Below, one piece after another: positions 1 through 9,075 of a stretch of 64,000 nt of DNA; position 1 is the first letter of the stretch; each line of letters opens with the position of its first letter. The translations under genes and the position numbers were made by a program. Origin of the DNA: Pseudomonas simiae (GTDB taxonomy: Bacteria > Pseudomonadota > Gammaproteobacteria > Pseudomonadales > Pseudomonadaceae); the NCBI RefSeq assembly GCF_900111895.1, contig NZ_FOKB01000007.1, forward strand, positions 124,001-188,000, read 5' to 3'. A model generated the notes under the pieces. That model did no database searches. It was not told where the DNA came from and saw only the letters and a program-made list of their open reading frames with translations.

Positions 1-1401
1 CAGCAGGACGTTGCCGCCCTCTTTCAGGGTCAGGGCCAGGTGCAAGCGACCGCGCTCACCACCGGACAGGTCCTTGACGAACTTCTGTTGGTCGCCGCCC
101 TTGAAATTGAAACGGCCTACATAGGTACGCGACGGGATCTCATAGTTGCCGATACGGATCTGGTCGGAGCCGTCGGAAATCTGCTGGAACACGGTTTTGC
201 TGCCATCCAAGTCTTCACGGCTCTGGTCCACACAGGCCAGTTGCACGGTTTCGCCGACTTCGATGGTGCCCGAATCCGGTGTTTCCTTACCCATCAGCAT
301 GCGGAACAGCGTGGATTTACCCGCGCCGTTACCACCGATTACGCCGACGATCGCGCCTTTTGGCATGGAGAACGACAGGTTGTCGATCAGCACGCGGTCG
401 CCATAGCCTTTGGAAACGTTCTTGAACTCGATGACCTTGTCACCCAGGCGCGGACCGGCCGGGATGTAGATCTCGTTGGTTTCGCTGCGCTTCTGGAATT
501 CCTGGGACTGCATTTCTTCAAAGCGTTGCAGACGTGCCTTGGATTTGGACTGGCGGGCCTTGGCGCCTTTGCGCACCCACTCCAGTTCTTCCTTCATGGC
601 TTTTTCATGGGCCGATTGCTGCTTGGATTCGGCGGCCAGTCGGTCGGACTTGGCTTCCAGCCAACCGGAATAGTTGCCCTCGTAAGGGATACCGGCGCCA
701 CGGTCGAGCTCAAGGATCCAGCCGGCCACATTGTCCAGGAAGTAACGGTCGTGCGTGATCGCTACCACGGTGCCCGGGAAATCGTGCAGGAAGTGTTCCA
801 GCCAAGCGACGGAATCGGCGTCCAAGTGGTTGGTCGGTTCGTCGAGCAGCAGCATGTCGGGAGCCGACAGCAGCAGGCGGCACAGGGCCACACGACGTTT
901 CTCACCACCGGACAGGTGCTCGACCTTGGCGTCCCACGCCGGAAGGCGCAGCGCGTCGGCGGCGACTTCCAGCTGGCGCTCCAGGTTGTGGCCGTCGCCG
1001 GCTTGCAGGATGGCTTCGAGCTTGGCCTGTTCGGCGGCCAGTTTGTCGAAATCGGCGTCTTCTTCAGCGTAAGCCGCGTAGACCTCGTCCAGGCGCGCCT
1101 GGGCGTTCTTGATCACACTGACGGCTTCTTCAACCACTTCACGCACGGTCTTGGTCGGGTCCAGGATCGGCTCTTGCGGCAGGTAGCCGATATTCAGGTC
1201 CGGCATCGGGCGGGCTTCGCCTTCGAACTCGGTGTCGACGCCAGCCATGATTTTCAACAGTGTGGATTTACCCGAACCGTTGAGGCCGAGCACGCCGATC
1301 TTGGCGCCGGGGAAGAAGGACAGCGAAATGTTTTTCAGGATTTCCCGCTTCGGCGGGACAACTTTGCCCAGCCGATGCATGGTGAAGACGTATTGAGCCA
1401 A
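1..1401 (-). CDS. ettA: Energy-dependent translational throttle protein EttA (3' end outside the window)
   Basis: ABC-F ATPase that binds the ribosomal E site and gates the first elongation steps according to ATP/ADP. The minus-strand reading begins MAQYVFTMHRLGKVVPPKRE, the usual EttA N-terminus, followed by a first Walker A GLNGSGKST (about residues 40-48). The first-domain segment with LDEPTNHLD and ITHDRYFLD is also present. I place the start at a TTG (1399-1401) after GAGGTCC; no ATG or GTG fits the conserved N-terminus. The window edge cuts the gene after 467 codons, just before the second Walker B, while the family is about 555 residues long. A long open frame on the opposite strand is a shadow. 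Family assignment is firm. Confidence 0.93.
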   Translation of the reverse strand, partial: MAQYVFTMHRLGKVVPPKREILKNISLSFFPGAKIGVLGLNGSGKSTLLKIMAGVDTEFEGEARPMPDLNIGYLPQEPILDPTKTVREVVEEAVSVIKNAQARLDEVYAAYAEEDADFDKLAAEQAKLEAILQAGDGHNLERQLEVAADALRLPAWDAKVEHLSGGEKRRVALCRLLLSAPDMLLLDEPTNHLDADSVAWLEHFLHDFPGTVVAITHDRYFLDNVAGWILELDRGAGIPYEGNYSGWLEAKSDRLAAESKQQSAHEKAMKEELEWVRKGAKARQSKSKARLQRFEEMQSQEFQKRSETNEIYIPAGPRLGDKVIEFKNVSKGYGDRVLIDNLSFSMPKGAIVGVIGGNGAGKSTLFRMLMGKETPDSGTIEVGETVQLACVDQSREDLDGSKTVFQQISDGSDQIRIGNYEIPSRTYVGRFNFKGGDQQKFVKDLSGGERGRLHLALTLKEGGNVLL

Positions 1402-1559
1402 AATGTGGACCTCATAAAAGTAAGAACAGGCCTACGTAGCGTCATGGCGCTGTACATAGTGTTGCGAATCCTCAAGGTTAACCTAAGTGACCGAGCGTAT
1501 CGAAGCCTATCTGTTAGATTAGCCGGCCAAAGCCCTCAGGGGCTCCAGGAGAAACCTTC

Positions 1560-2171
1560 ATGCTTGGCGTCCTATCCGCACTCGGGCTACTGCTGTTAAT
1601 GCCGGGGCCTACCAACACGCTGCTACTGCGCTCGGGATTACTCACGGGATTCAGGCGCGCCTGGCCACTGAGCCTGCTGGAATGCCTGGCCTATCTGACG
1701 CAGATCTCCTTTTGGGGCTACCTGCTCAGCCATATCGGCGACAACGCGCCCTGGGGCCTGAAGCTCGTGCAGTTCGCCTCGGTATGCTATTTGATCAGGA
1801 CTTGCTACCTGTTGTGGCGCCATCCCGACGAAACACTCCACACCGAGCCCGAGGCACGGGTGTCCAAGCGGCATTTCTTCCTGCTGACGCTGATCAATCC
1901 CAAGGGGTTGCTGATCGTCTCGTTCATCGTGCCGATGCAGACGTTTATCGACTTGACCCTGTACCTGCCTTTCGTCGCACAATTCACTGCCGTGGTGATA
2001 CCTGTGGGCTGCGCCTGGGTGCTGCTGGGTGCCCGCATCAAACGAGGCGGATACGCGTGGTTGACGCCGCACACCATCAACCGCACGGCGTCTGTGGTTA
2101 TCAGCCTGTTCACCCTGGCGATCCTGACACGGCTGGCGGACAGCCTGATCCACCTCGGCGGCGCTCTTTAA
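1560..2171 (+). CDS. LysE/RhtB-family amino-acid exporter
   Basis: Inner-membrane translocator of 203 residues, the usual length for LysE/RhtB exporters of amino acids and their derivatives. The signature PGPTNTLLLRSG near residues 15-26 is the family's N-terminal motif, and five to six hydrophobic segments follow. The ATG has a good Shine-Dalgarno sequence (CAGGAGA, 8 nt upstream). It is divergent from ettA, with 158 bp between them, and is followed by the c-di-GMP protein on the same strand. The substrate cannot be read from the sequence. Confidence 0.85.
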   Translation: MLGVLSALGLLLLMPGPTNTLLLRSGLLTGFRRAWPLSLLECLAYLTQISFWGYLLSHIGDNAPWGLKLVQFASVCYLIRTCYLLWRHPDETLHTEPEARVSKRHFFLLTLINPKGLLIVSFIVPMQTFIDLTLYLPFVAQFTAVVIPVGCAWVLLGARIKRGGYAWLTPHTINRTASVVISLFTLAILTRLADSLIHLGGAL

Positions 2172-2287
2172 TGCCCGCCAGGCGGGGCTGGCACTTTGCC
2201 ACAAGTCAAGGCATGCTAGCCGCCCTCCGGGCGTCCGGCTTATAGTGCACGTCGCGCGCCAGTCCAGCCAAACCGCAGGATCACAGC

Positions 2288-5200
2288 TTGTCCAAAGTCA
2301 CGCCGCCAACTCCCCTGCGCGCCGCTCATATAGCGCCGAGAGCGCCCCTGCACGGCACCCTCAAAGGCGCATTGGCGACGCTTGTCCTTATGCTGCTCGC
2401 GTTATTGTTCTGGCAGTTGCTGGACCAGTTGCAGCAAAACCAGAAGAACCAGCAGCAGTACACCATCGACTACAGCGCCGACCTGGCTGAACAGATCAGC
2501 TTGAACATGGCCCTCAGCGCGAAAATCGCCCTGAACCTGCTGCCGATGGTCGAGCCGCCACGTGACAGCGAACAGCAACAGGCCTTGATGCGCACCTTGC
2601 AACGCTCGCTGCCGGAGTTGCGCAGCATCGCCCTGCTCGCCCCCAGCGGCGCGATGATCAGTGACAGCGCCGCCGACAGCCAGGACGCTGCCTGGCTGGC
2701 AGAGCTGGTGCAACGCAGCCGTGCCCAGTCCTATTACCTGAGCAACAGCAACGACGGCACCATCATCTATCTCTTGCTGCACCAGCCCAGCGGCGGCTCC
2801 CGGATGTATTGGGCGCTGCGCCTGGCCCCCACCTACCTCGCCAACCTCACCCGCCAAGACATCCAGGGCCAGCGACCGCTGTGGGTCATCGAGAATCGCA
2901 TCAACCACCGTGTTGTCAGCCGGGACAGCGGCATGCCGGCGCAGTGGGCGTCCGCGCTCACCCCGGACGAGCTGAATAAAAGCGTGCTGGTCACGCCCCT
3001 GAGCAAAAGCGACTGGCAACTGCGCGGGCTGTTCGACCGTACTGCGGTGCTGGAGCAACTGCTGCCGGCTTTCATCGGCAAATGCCTGTTGGGCCTGGCG
3101 TTCTCGCTGATCCCGGTGATCGTGCTGCTGAACATGCGCCGCCGCCAGCGCCAGGTGCATGAAGGCCGCCGACGCTACCAAGACATTTTCGAAGGCACCG
3201 GCGTCGCCCTGTGCGTGCTCGACCTGATGGGCCTGAACGCATTCTTCGACAAGACCCGGCTGGAGACCCGCGAGCAACTGCACGCCTGGCTGCAGGACCA
3301 CCCCAACGAGCGCCAGCAACTGCTCAAGGAACTGCGCATCACCGAGGTCAACCAGGTGGCGGTGCGTCTGTTGAACGTGGGCTCCTGCGAAGAAGCCTGG
3401 GAACGTCTGATCGATGACTGCCCGCGAAATGTCACGTCTATCGGCCACCAGATTCTTGAGGCGGTGCTGACCCAACAGCACCAGCTGGAACTGGAAATCC
3501 AGCTCAAGGACGTGGCCGGCAACGAGCAGTACCTGTGGCTGGTGATGCGCCTGCCGGAGCAGCAGGACGATTTCAAGGCAGTGATCCTCAGCATCAGCGA
3601 TATCACCAGCCGCAAGCTGATCGAGCTGTCGCTGGTGGAGCGCGAGAGCTTCTGGTCGGACGTGGTACGCACCGTGCCCGACCATCTGTATGTGCAGGAC
3701 GTGATCAGCCAGCGCATGATTTTCAGCAACCATCATTTGGGCCACACCCTTGGCTACAACAAGGCCGAACTGCAGCAAATGGGCGAATATTTCTGGGAAA
3801 TCCTGCTGCACCCCGAAGACGCCGAGCATTACCACGATTTGCGCCAGCAGCAGCGCCAGATCGGCTACACCACCCAATTGCAATGCCAGCTGCGCTTTCG
3901 TCACCGCAACAACCAATGGCGGCGCTTTGACATCCGCGAGCAAGCCTTGGCCCGCGACAAGACGACACAAATCAGCCGCATCATCGGCGTGGCCAAGGAC
4001 ATCACCGACCAGATCGAAGCCAGCGAATCCCTGCGTGACAGCGAACAGCGCTATCGCATGCTGGCCGAAAGCATCAGCGACGTGATCTGCTCCACCGACA
4101 GCCAATTGGCCCTCAACTACATCAGCCCTTCGGTCAACGCTGTGCTCGGTTATGACGTGGACTGGGTGTTCAAGAACGGCTGGCAGTCGATCATCGCCAA
4201 CCCGCAGCAATTGACCGGCATTTACAGCCTGATGGAAGAGGTCAGCCGCGCGCTGGGCGATCCTGAGGCGCTGAACAAGCTGCGTGATGAGATCCAGACC
4301 CAGCTGTTCCTGTTCGACTGCCTGCGCGCAGACGGTCGCAAAGTGCCGATCGAACTGCGCATGGTGCTGGTGTGGGACGAACACGGCGCCTTCGAGGGCA
4401 TCCTCGGCGTAGGCCGTGATATCAGCCAGCAACGCCGCGCCGAGAAAGACCTGCGCATGGCGGCAACGGTGTTCGAACATTCGACCTCGGCGATCCTGAT
4501 CACTGACCCCGCCGGTTATATCGTGCAGGCCAACGAGGCGTTCAGCCGGGTCAGCGGCTACGCGGTCAGCGATGTGCTCGACCAGTTGCCGAACATGCTC
4601 ACCGTCGACGAACAACAGGAAGCCCACCTGCGCTACGTGCTCAAGCAGCTGCATCAGCACAGCACCTGGGAAGGCGAAGTGTGGCTCAAGCGCCGCAACG
4701 GCGAGCATTACCCGGCATGGGTCGGCATTACCGCCGTGTTCGACGATGAAGGCGACCTGGCCAGCTATGTGTGTTTCTTCAGTGACATCAGTGAGCGCAA
4801 GGCCAGCGAACAACGCATCCACCGCCTGGCCTACTACGACGCCCTCACCCACCTGCCCAACCGCACACTGTTCCAGGACCGTCTGCACACCGCGCTGCAG
4901 GCCGCTGAACGGCAAAAGTCGTGGGTGGTGCTGATGTTCCTTGACCTCGACCGCTTCAAACCCATCAACGACTCCCTGGGCCACGCCGCCGGCGACCGTA
5001 TGCTCAAGGAAATGGCCACACGCCTGCTGGGTTGCGTGGCCGAAGACGATACCGTGGCACGCATGGGGGGCGACGAGTTCACCTTGCTCCTGCAGCCACG
5101 GGTCAATCGCGAAATGGCGCTGAACCGCGCGATACATGTGGCCGAGCAGATCCTCGCCAGCCTGGTGAAGCCCTTCGTGCTGGAAGGCCGCGAGTTCTTT

Positions 5201-6139
5201 GTGACCGCCAGTATCGGTATCGCCCTGAGCCCTCAGGACGGCAACGAGCTGAGCCAATTGATGAAAAACGCCGACACGGCGATGTATCACGCCAAGGAGC
5301 GTGGCAAGAACAACTTCCAGTTCTACCAGGCCGATATGAATGCCAGCGCCCTGGAGCGCCTGGAGCTGGAAAGCGACTTGCGCCACGCCTTGGAGCAGAA
5401 CGAATTCGTGCTCTATTACCAACCGCAGTTCAGTGGCGACGGCAAGCGCCTGACCGGCGCCGAAGCCCTGCTGCGCTGGCGTCACCCACGACGTGGCCTG
5501 GTGCCGCCAGGGGACTTCATCCCGGTGCTGGAAGAGTTGGGCCTGGTGGTAGACGTGGGCGACTGGGTGATCAGCGAAGCCTGTCGCCAGCTCAAGACCT
5601 GGCACCAGAACAAGGTGCGCGTGCCAAAGGTCTCGGTGAATATCTCCGCGCGGCAGTTCTCCGACGGCCAGTTGGGCACTCGCATCGCCACCATTCTCAA
5701 GGACACCGGTTTGCCGCCGGCGTGCCTGGAGCTGGAACTCACCGAAAGTATCCTGATGCGTGAAGTCAACGAGGCCATGCAGATCCTCGACAGCCTGAAA
5801 AACCTGGGCTTGAGCATTGCGGTTGACGACTTTGGTACCGGTTATTCCTCGCTCAATTACCTCAAGCAATTCCCGATCGACGTGCTGAAGATCGACCGGA
5901 CGTTCGTCGACGGCCTGCCATCAGGCGAGCAGGACGCACAGATCGCCCGCGCTATCATTGCCATGGCCCATAGCCTGAACCTGGCGGTGATCGCCGAGGG
6001 CGTGGAAACCCATGAGCAACTGGACTTCCTGCGTGAGCATGGCTGCGACGAAGTGCAGGGTTATCTGTTCGGGCGGCCGATGCCGGCAAATAGGTTCGAG
6101 GCGCAGTTCAGCAATGATGCGCTGTTCATGTTCGACTGA
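2288..6139 (+). CDS. morA: Membrane-bound GGDEF-EAL c-di-GMP enzyme, MorA-like
   Basis: Protein of 1283 residues. It has a transmembrane helix at about 24-46, a periplasmic sensor region, a second helix at about 257-281, then several PAS-type domains (starting near 295, 450, 585 and 723), GGDEF from about 845 (MGGDEF near 928) and EAL from about 1025. EAL hallmarks are intact: EALLR, NISARQF, ELTES, DDFGTGYSSL and AEGVET. The I-site position before GGDEF reads AEDD, so allosteric product inhibition is probably absent. Start TTG (2288) follows CAGGATCACAGC. Its place upstream of glyA-yjiA-ybdD-cstA-mapZ-radA matches PA4601 (morA) of P. aeruginosa, a regulator of motility and biofilm. Whether net activity is cyclase or phosphodiesterase cannot be told. 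Confidence 0.88.
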   Translation: MSKVTPPTPLRAAHIAPRAPLHGTLKGALATLVLMLLALLFWQLLDQLQQNQKNQQQYTIDYSADLAEQISLNMALSAKIALNLLPMVEPPRDSEQQQALMRTLQRSLPELRSIALLAPSGAMISDSAADSQDAAWLAELVQRSRAQSYYLSNSNDGTIIYLLLHQPSGGSRMYWALRLAPTYLANLTRQDIQGQRPLWVIENRINHRVVSRDSGMPAQWASALTPDELNKSVLVTPLSKSDWQLRGLFDRTAVLEQLLPAFIGKCLLGLAFSLIPVIVLLNMRRRQRQVHEGRRRYQDIFEGTGVALCVLDLMGLNAFFDKTRLETREQLHAWLQDHPNERQQLLKELRITEVNQVAVRLLNVGSCEEAWERLIDDCPRNVTSIGHQILEAVLTQQHQLELEIQLKDVAGNEQYLWLVMRLPEQQDDFKAVILSISDITSRKLIELSLVERESFWSDVVRTVPDHLYVQDVISQRMIFSNHHLGHTLGYNKAELQQMGEYFWEILLHPEDAEHYHDLRQQQRQIGYTTQLQCQLRFRHRNNQWRRFDIREQALARDKTTQISRIIGVAKDITDQIEASESLRDSEQRYRMLAESISDVICSTDSQLALNYISPSVNAVLGYDVDWVFKNGWQSIIANPQQLTGIYSLMEEVSRALGDPEALNKLRDEIQTQLFLFDCLRADGRKVPIELRMVLVWDEHGAFEGILGVGRDISQQRRAEKDLRMAATVFEHSTSAILITDPAGYIVQANEAFSRVSGYAVSDVLDQLPNMLTVDEQQEAHLRYVLKQLHQHSTWEGEVWLKRRNGEHYPAWVGITAVFDDEGDLASYVCFFSDISERKASEQRIHRLAYYDALTHLPNRTLFQDRLHTALQAAERQKSWVVLMFLDLDRFKPINDSLGHAAGDRMLKEMATRLLGCVAEDDTVARMGGDEFTLLLQPRVNREMALNRAIHVAEQILASLVKPFVLEGREFFVTASIGIALSPQDGNELSQLMKNADTAMYHAKERGKNNFQFYQADMNASALERLELESDLRHALEQNEFVLYYQPQFSGDGKRLTGAEALLRWRHPRRGLVPPGDFIPVLEELGLVVDVGDWVISEACRQLKTWHQNKVRVPKVSVNISARQFSDGQLGTRIATILKDTGLPPACLELELTESILMREVNEAMQILDSLKNLGLSIAVDDFGTGYSSLNYLKQFPIDVLKIDRTFVDGLPSGEQDAQIARAIIAMAHSLNLAVIAEGVETHEQLDFLREHGCDEVQGYLFGRPMPANRFEAQFSNDALFMFD

Positions 6140-6165
6140 CGTTCTGCGGTGGGGCAAATGGCCTC

Positions 6166-6249
6166 TTCGCGAGCAAGCCCGCTCCCACATTCAATCGAGT
6201 TCCCTCAGGGGAATGCGGTCGAAATGTGGGAGCGGGCTTGCTCGCGAAG
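6166..6249. repeat. REPIN: two inverted REP palindromes
   Basis: Two inverted copies of the palindrome around GAGCAAGCCCGCTCCCACA (6166-6190 and 6223-6248) are separated by about 33 bp, downstream of morA and upstream of glyA. This is the GAGCGGGCTTGCTCGCGA class of fluorescent-pseudomonad REPINs. Such elements are non-autonomous and moved by a RAYT transposase encoded elsewhere. Confidence 0.9.
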
Positions 6250-6380
6250 GCGGCAGCACAGACACCGCCTATCCGCAGATGAGCCCCACTTGTCCGCGAC
6301 ATGATGTCCTTTCATATGCCATCTAAAACCCATTGGGTTAGAATGCCCTCCTTTTCTGCCCCCGATCCTTGAGGACCGCC

Positions 6381-7634
6381 ATGTTCAGCCGTGATTTGAC
6401 TATTGCCAAGTACGACGCCGATCTCTTCGCCGCCATGGAGCAAGAAGCCGTGCGCCAGGAAGAGCACATTGAGCTGATCGCTTCGGAAAACTACACCAGC
6501 CCAGCGGTGATGGAGGCTCAAGGTTCGGTCTTGACCAACAAGTACGCCGAAGGTTACCCAGGCAAGCGCTACTACGGTGGTTGCGAGTACGTCGACGTGG
6601 TTGAGCAACTGGCCATCGACCGTGCCAAAGAGCTGTTCGGCGCCGATTACGCCAACGTCCAGCCGCACGCCGGTTCCCAAGCCAACAGCGCCGTGTACCT
6701 GGCCCTGCTGCAAGGCGGCGACACCATCCTGGGCATGAGCCTGGCCCACGGCGGTCACCTGACCCACGGCGCCAGCGTCTCTTCTTCCGGCAAGCTGTAC
6801 AACGCCGTTCAATACGGCATCGATGCCAACGGCCTGATCGACTACGACGAAGTCGAGCGCCTGGCGGTTGAACACAAGCCAAAAATGATCGTGGCCGGTT
6901 TCTCTGCCTACTCGCAGATCCTGGACTTCCCACGTTTCCGCGCCATTGCCGACAAAGTCGGTGCTTACCTGTTCGTGGACATGGCCCACGTGGCCGGTCT
7001 GGTCGCCGCTGGCGTCTACCCGAACCCGGTGCCTTTCGCTGACGTGGTCACCACCACCACCCACAAGACCCTGCGCGGTCCACGTGGCGGCCTGATCCTG
7101 GCGCGCGCCAACGCCGACATCGAGAAGAAGCTGAACTCGGCCGTATTCCCAGGCGCCCAGGGCGGCCCACTGGAGCACGTGATCGCCGCCAAAGCGATCT
7201 GCTTCAAGGAAGCCCTGCAGCCTGAGTTCAAGACCTACCAGCAACAAGTGGTCAAGAACGCCCAGACCATGGCGAGCGTGTTCATCGAGCGCGGCTTTGA
7301 CGTCGTGTCCGGCGGTACCGAGAACCACCTGTTCCTGCTGTCCCTGATCAAGCAGGACATTTCCGGTAAAGATGCTGATGCTGCCCTGGGCAAAGCCTTC
7401 ATCACCGTGAACAAAAACTCCGTGCCGAACGACCCACGTTCGCCGTTCGTCACCTCGGGCCTGCGTTTCGGCACCCCGGCTGTGACCACTCGTGGCTTCA
7501 AGGAAGCTGAGTGCAAGGAACTGGCTGGCTGGATCTGCGACATCCTGGCTGACCTGAACAACGAAGCCGTGATCGACGCGGTGCGTGAGAAGGTCAAGGC
7601 CATCTGCAAAAAGCTGCCGGTGTACGGCGCTTGA
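6381..7634 (+). CDS. glyA: Serine hydroxymethyltransferase
   Basis: PLP enzyme interconverting serine plus tetrahydrofolate with glycine plus 5,10-methylene-tetrahydrofolate in the cytoplasm. It starts MFSRDLTIAKYDADL and is 417 residues, the normal length. The PLP-lysine motif TTTTHKTLRGPRGG (about 224-237) and the N-terminal IELIASENYTSPAV are present. The ATG at 6381 is preceded by GAGGA at ideal spacing; the frame extends 12 bp further upstream without conservation. It ends in a strong terminator and faces yjiA convergently. Identification is certain; pseudomonads carry several glyA copies. Confidence 0.97.
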   Translation: MFSRDLTIAKYDADLFAAMEQEAVRQEEHIELIASENYTSPAVMEAQGSVLTNKYAEGYPGKRYYGGCEYVDVVEQLAIDRAKELFGADYANVQPHAGSQANSAVYLALLQGGDTILGMSLAHGGHLTHGASVSSSGKLYNAVQYGIDANGLIDYDEVERLAVEHKPKMIVAGFSAYSQILDFPRFRAIADKVGAYLFVDMAHVAGLVAAGVYPNPVPFADVVTTTTHKTLRGPRGGLILARANADIEKKLNSAVFPGAQGGPLEHVIAAKAICFKEALQPEFKTYQQQVVKNAQTMASVFIERGFDVVSGGTENHLFLLSLIKQDISGKDADAALGKAFITVNKNSVPNDPRSPFVTSGLRFGTPAVTTRGFKEAECKELAGWICDILADLNNEAVIDAVREKVKAICKKLPVYGA

Positions 7635-7653
7635 TAGCAGTTGCTTGACTAAG

Positions 7654-7681
7654 AAGCCCGGCTCTTGAGCCGGGCTTTTTT
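7654..7681 (+). terminator. Rho-independent terminator of glyA
   Basis: Perfect 11-bp stem AAGCCCGGCTC / GAGCCGGGCTT with a TT loop, followed by six T residues, 20 bp after the glyA stop. Confidence 0.93.
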
Positions 7682-7704
7682 ATGCCTGTTCCAACTTGAA
7701 GTGC

Positions 7705-7748
7705 GATCAAATGTGGGAGGGGGCCTGCCCCCTCCCACATTTTTGATC
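7705..7748. repeat. Extended palindrome of the GAGGGGGC REP class at a convergent gene end
   Basis: A near-perfect palindrome runs from GATCAAA through TGTGGGAGGGGGC and its complement to TTTTTGATC. Its core is the GTGGGAGGGGGC...GCCCCCTCCCAC variant of the REP sequence. It overlaps the yjiA stop codon and lies between the convergent ends of glyA and yjiA, so it may double as a terminator for yjiA. Confidence 0.75.
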
Positions 7749-8706
7749 AGCGTTGGTGGACCTTCGCAAAGCCCTCGCGAATCTTGTCTTCCGGCAATTC
7801 ATCGGCAATAAACACAATCACACTCTCCCGCGCCTCGCCTTCGGCCCACTCGGTATCCCAATCGAAACCGTAGAGCTTCAACACGCCCTGAAACACCATG
7901 CGCCGGTCCTCCCCGGCAATGTTCAGTACGCCCTTGTAGCGCAACAGCTGCTTGCCGTGGTCCTCCAGCAGTTCGTTCATGAACTCGCTGAGGCGGTCGA
8001 TATCCAGCGGCTGATCGGTGCGCAGCACCAGGCTTGAGATACGGTCGATGGACGGCGCGGCGCTGACCGGGCGTAGGGTCATGCCGGCGTTGAGATTGAA
8101 GCCACGTACGTCGAGCAATTCAGCCAGGTCGATGTTGCCATGGTCCACCACGCGGATCGGCGCTCGGCGGTTGATGCGGGTGAGACGCTCGCTTAGCGCG
8201 TCGAAGGTGGCGTCATCCACCAGGTCGCGCTTGCTCACCAGCAGGCGGTCGGCAAAGCCGATCTGGGCCTGGGCGATGGTTTGGGTCAGGTGGTGCTCGG
8301 CGTGGGCCGCATCCACCAGGGTGATGATGCCGTCGAGGATGTAGCGCTCGCGCAATTCCTCGTCGATGAAAAAGGTCTGGGCCACGGGGGCCGGGTCGGC
8401 CAGGCCGGTGCACTCGATCACCAGACGATCGAAGGCGATCTCGCCGCTGTCCAGGCGTTCGAGCAGCAGGTACAGGGCCTTGGTCAGGTCGGTGTGGATG
8501 GTGCAGCACACGCAACCGTTGGACAGGGTCATGACTTGCACCGGCTCGGCGCCCAGCAGCTGGGTGTCGATACCGGCGTCACTGAATTCGTTTTCGATCA
8601 CGGCGATCTTCAGGCCGTGCTCGGCTTTGAGCAGGTGGCGCAGCAAGGTGGTCTTGCCGGCGCCGAGGAAGCCACTGAGGACGGTCACTGGAATGGGAGA
8701 GGACAA
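7747..8706 (-). CDS. yjiA: CobW/YjiA-family P-loop GTPase
   Basis: G3E-family GTPase of 319 residues. It has Walker A GFLGAGKTT (about 12-20), the metal-binding GCVCCT motif (about 64-69), ECTGLADP (switch/Walker B region) and a C-terminal CobW_C domain. The order yjiA-ybdD-cstA is also found in E. coli (yjiA-yjiX-btsT) and in P. aeruginosa (PA4604-4606), so the protein likely acts with the CstA/BtsT-type transporter, perhaps as a metallochaperone or maturation factor; this is inference. The start follows AAGGAGAACTGC. A REPIN lies between it and ybdD. Confidence 0.9.
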   Translation of the reverse strand: MSSPIPVTVLSGFLGAGKTTLLRHLLKAEHGLKIAVIENEFSDAGIDTQLLGAEPVQVMTLSNGCVCCTIHTDLTKALYLLLERLDSGEIAFDRLVIECTGLADPAPVAQTFFIDEELRERYILDGIITLVDAAHAEHHLTQTIAQAQIGFADRLLVSKRDLVDDATFDALSERLTRINRRAPIRVVDHGNIDLAELLDVRGFNLNAGMTLRPVSAAPSIDRISSLVLRTDQPLDIDRLSEFMNELLEDHGKQLLRYKGVLNIAGEDRRMVFQGVLKLYGFDWDTEWAEGEARESVIVFIADELPEDKIREGFAKVHQR

Positions 8707-8744
8707 AAGCAGTTCTCCTTATAACTGAAGGAACACAAAACAAA

Positions 8745-8834
8745 TGTGGGAGCGGGCTTGCTCGCGAATGCGGTGTATCAGTCAGCACATACATCAACTG
8801 ACAGACCGCATTCGCGAGCAAGCCCGCTCCCACA
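8745..8834. repeat. REPIN
   Basis: Two inverted GTGGGAGCGGGCTTGCTCGCGAATGCGGT arms (shown here as one class) at 8745-8773 and 8807-8834 with an intervening imperfect palindrome. The element lies inside the yjiA-ybdD interval, splitting an otherwise tight gene trio. Confidence 0.92.
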
Positions 8835-8862
8835 GTGGATCACCGCAAGCCCGAGTGCCGGG

Positions 8863-9060
8863 TTAGCAGCACTTAGGCCCACCCTTGCCGCCGTAACGGG
8901 CTTCCTGGCGTTCCCGGAAGAACGCCTTGTAGTCCATCACCGGCTTGTCCGGGTGTTTGGTTTGCATATGCTCGACGTACGTATCGTAGTCGGGCATGCC
9001 GACCATCAGGCGCGCGGCCTGACCGAGGTATTTACCGAGGCGACTGATGTCATTGAACAT
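8863..9060 (-). CDS. ybdD: YbdD/YjiX-family small protein
   Basis: A 65-residue protein with the family features: an N-terminal amphipathic stretch LGKYLGQAARLMVGMPDYDTY, the motif HPDKPVMDYKAFFRERQ, and a C-terminal GGKGGPKCC tail whose cysteines could bind metal. The gene lies 15 bp downstream of cstA, an arrangement conserved in enterobacteria (ybdD with cstA, yjiX with btsT). The role is unknown; an accessory function for the transporter is the usual inference. Confidence 0.88.
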   Translation of the reverse strand: MFNDISRLGKYLGQAARLMVGMPDYDTYVEHMQTKHPDKPVMDYKAFFRERQEARYGGKGGPKCC

Positions 9061-9075
9061 GGTTGCAATCCTCGG

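Noticed and set aside
40..1599. 519-codon plus-strand frame over ettA
   Set aside because: Antisense of ettA; runs through the ettA start and into the LysE gene.
2402..5869. Open frame of over 1100 codons antisense to morA
   Set aside because: Shadow of a GC-rich gene; the plus strand carries the recognisable PAS, GGDEF and EAL domains, and the antisense translation shows no domain.
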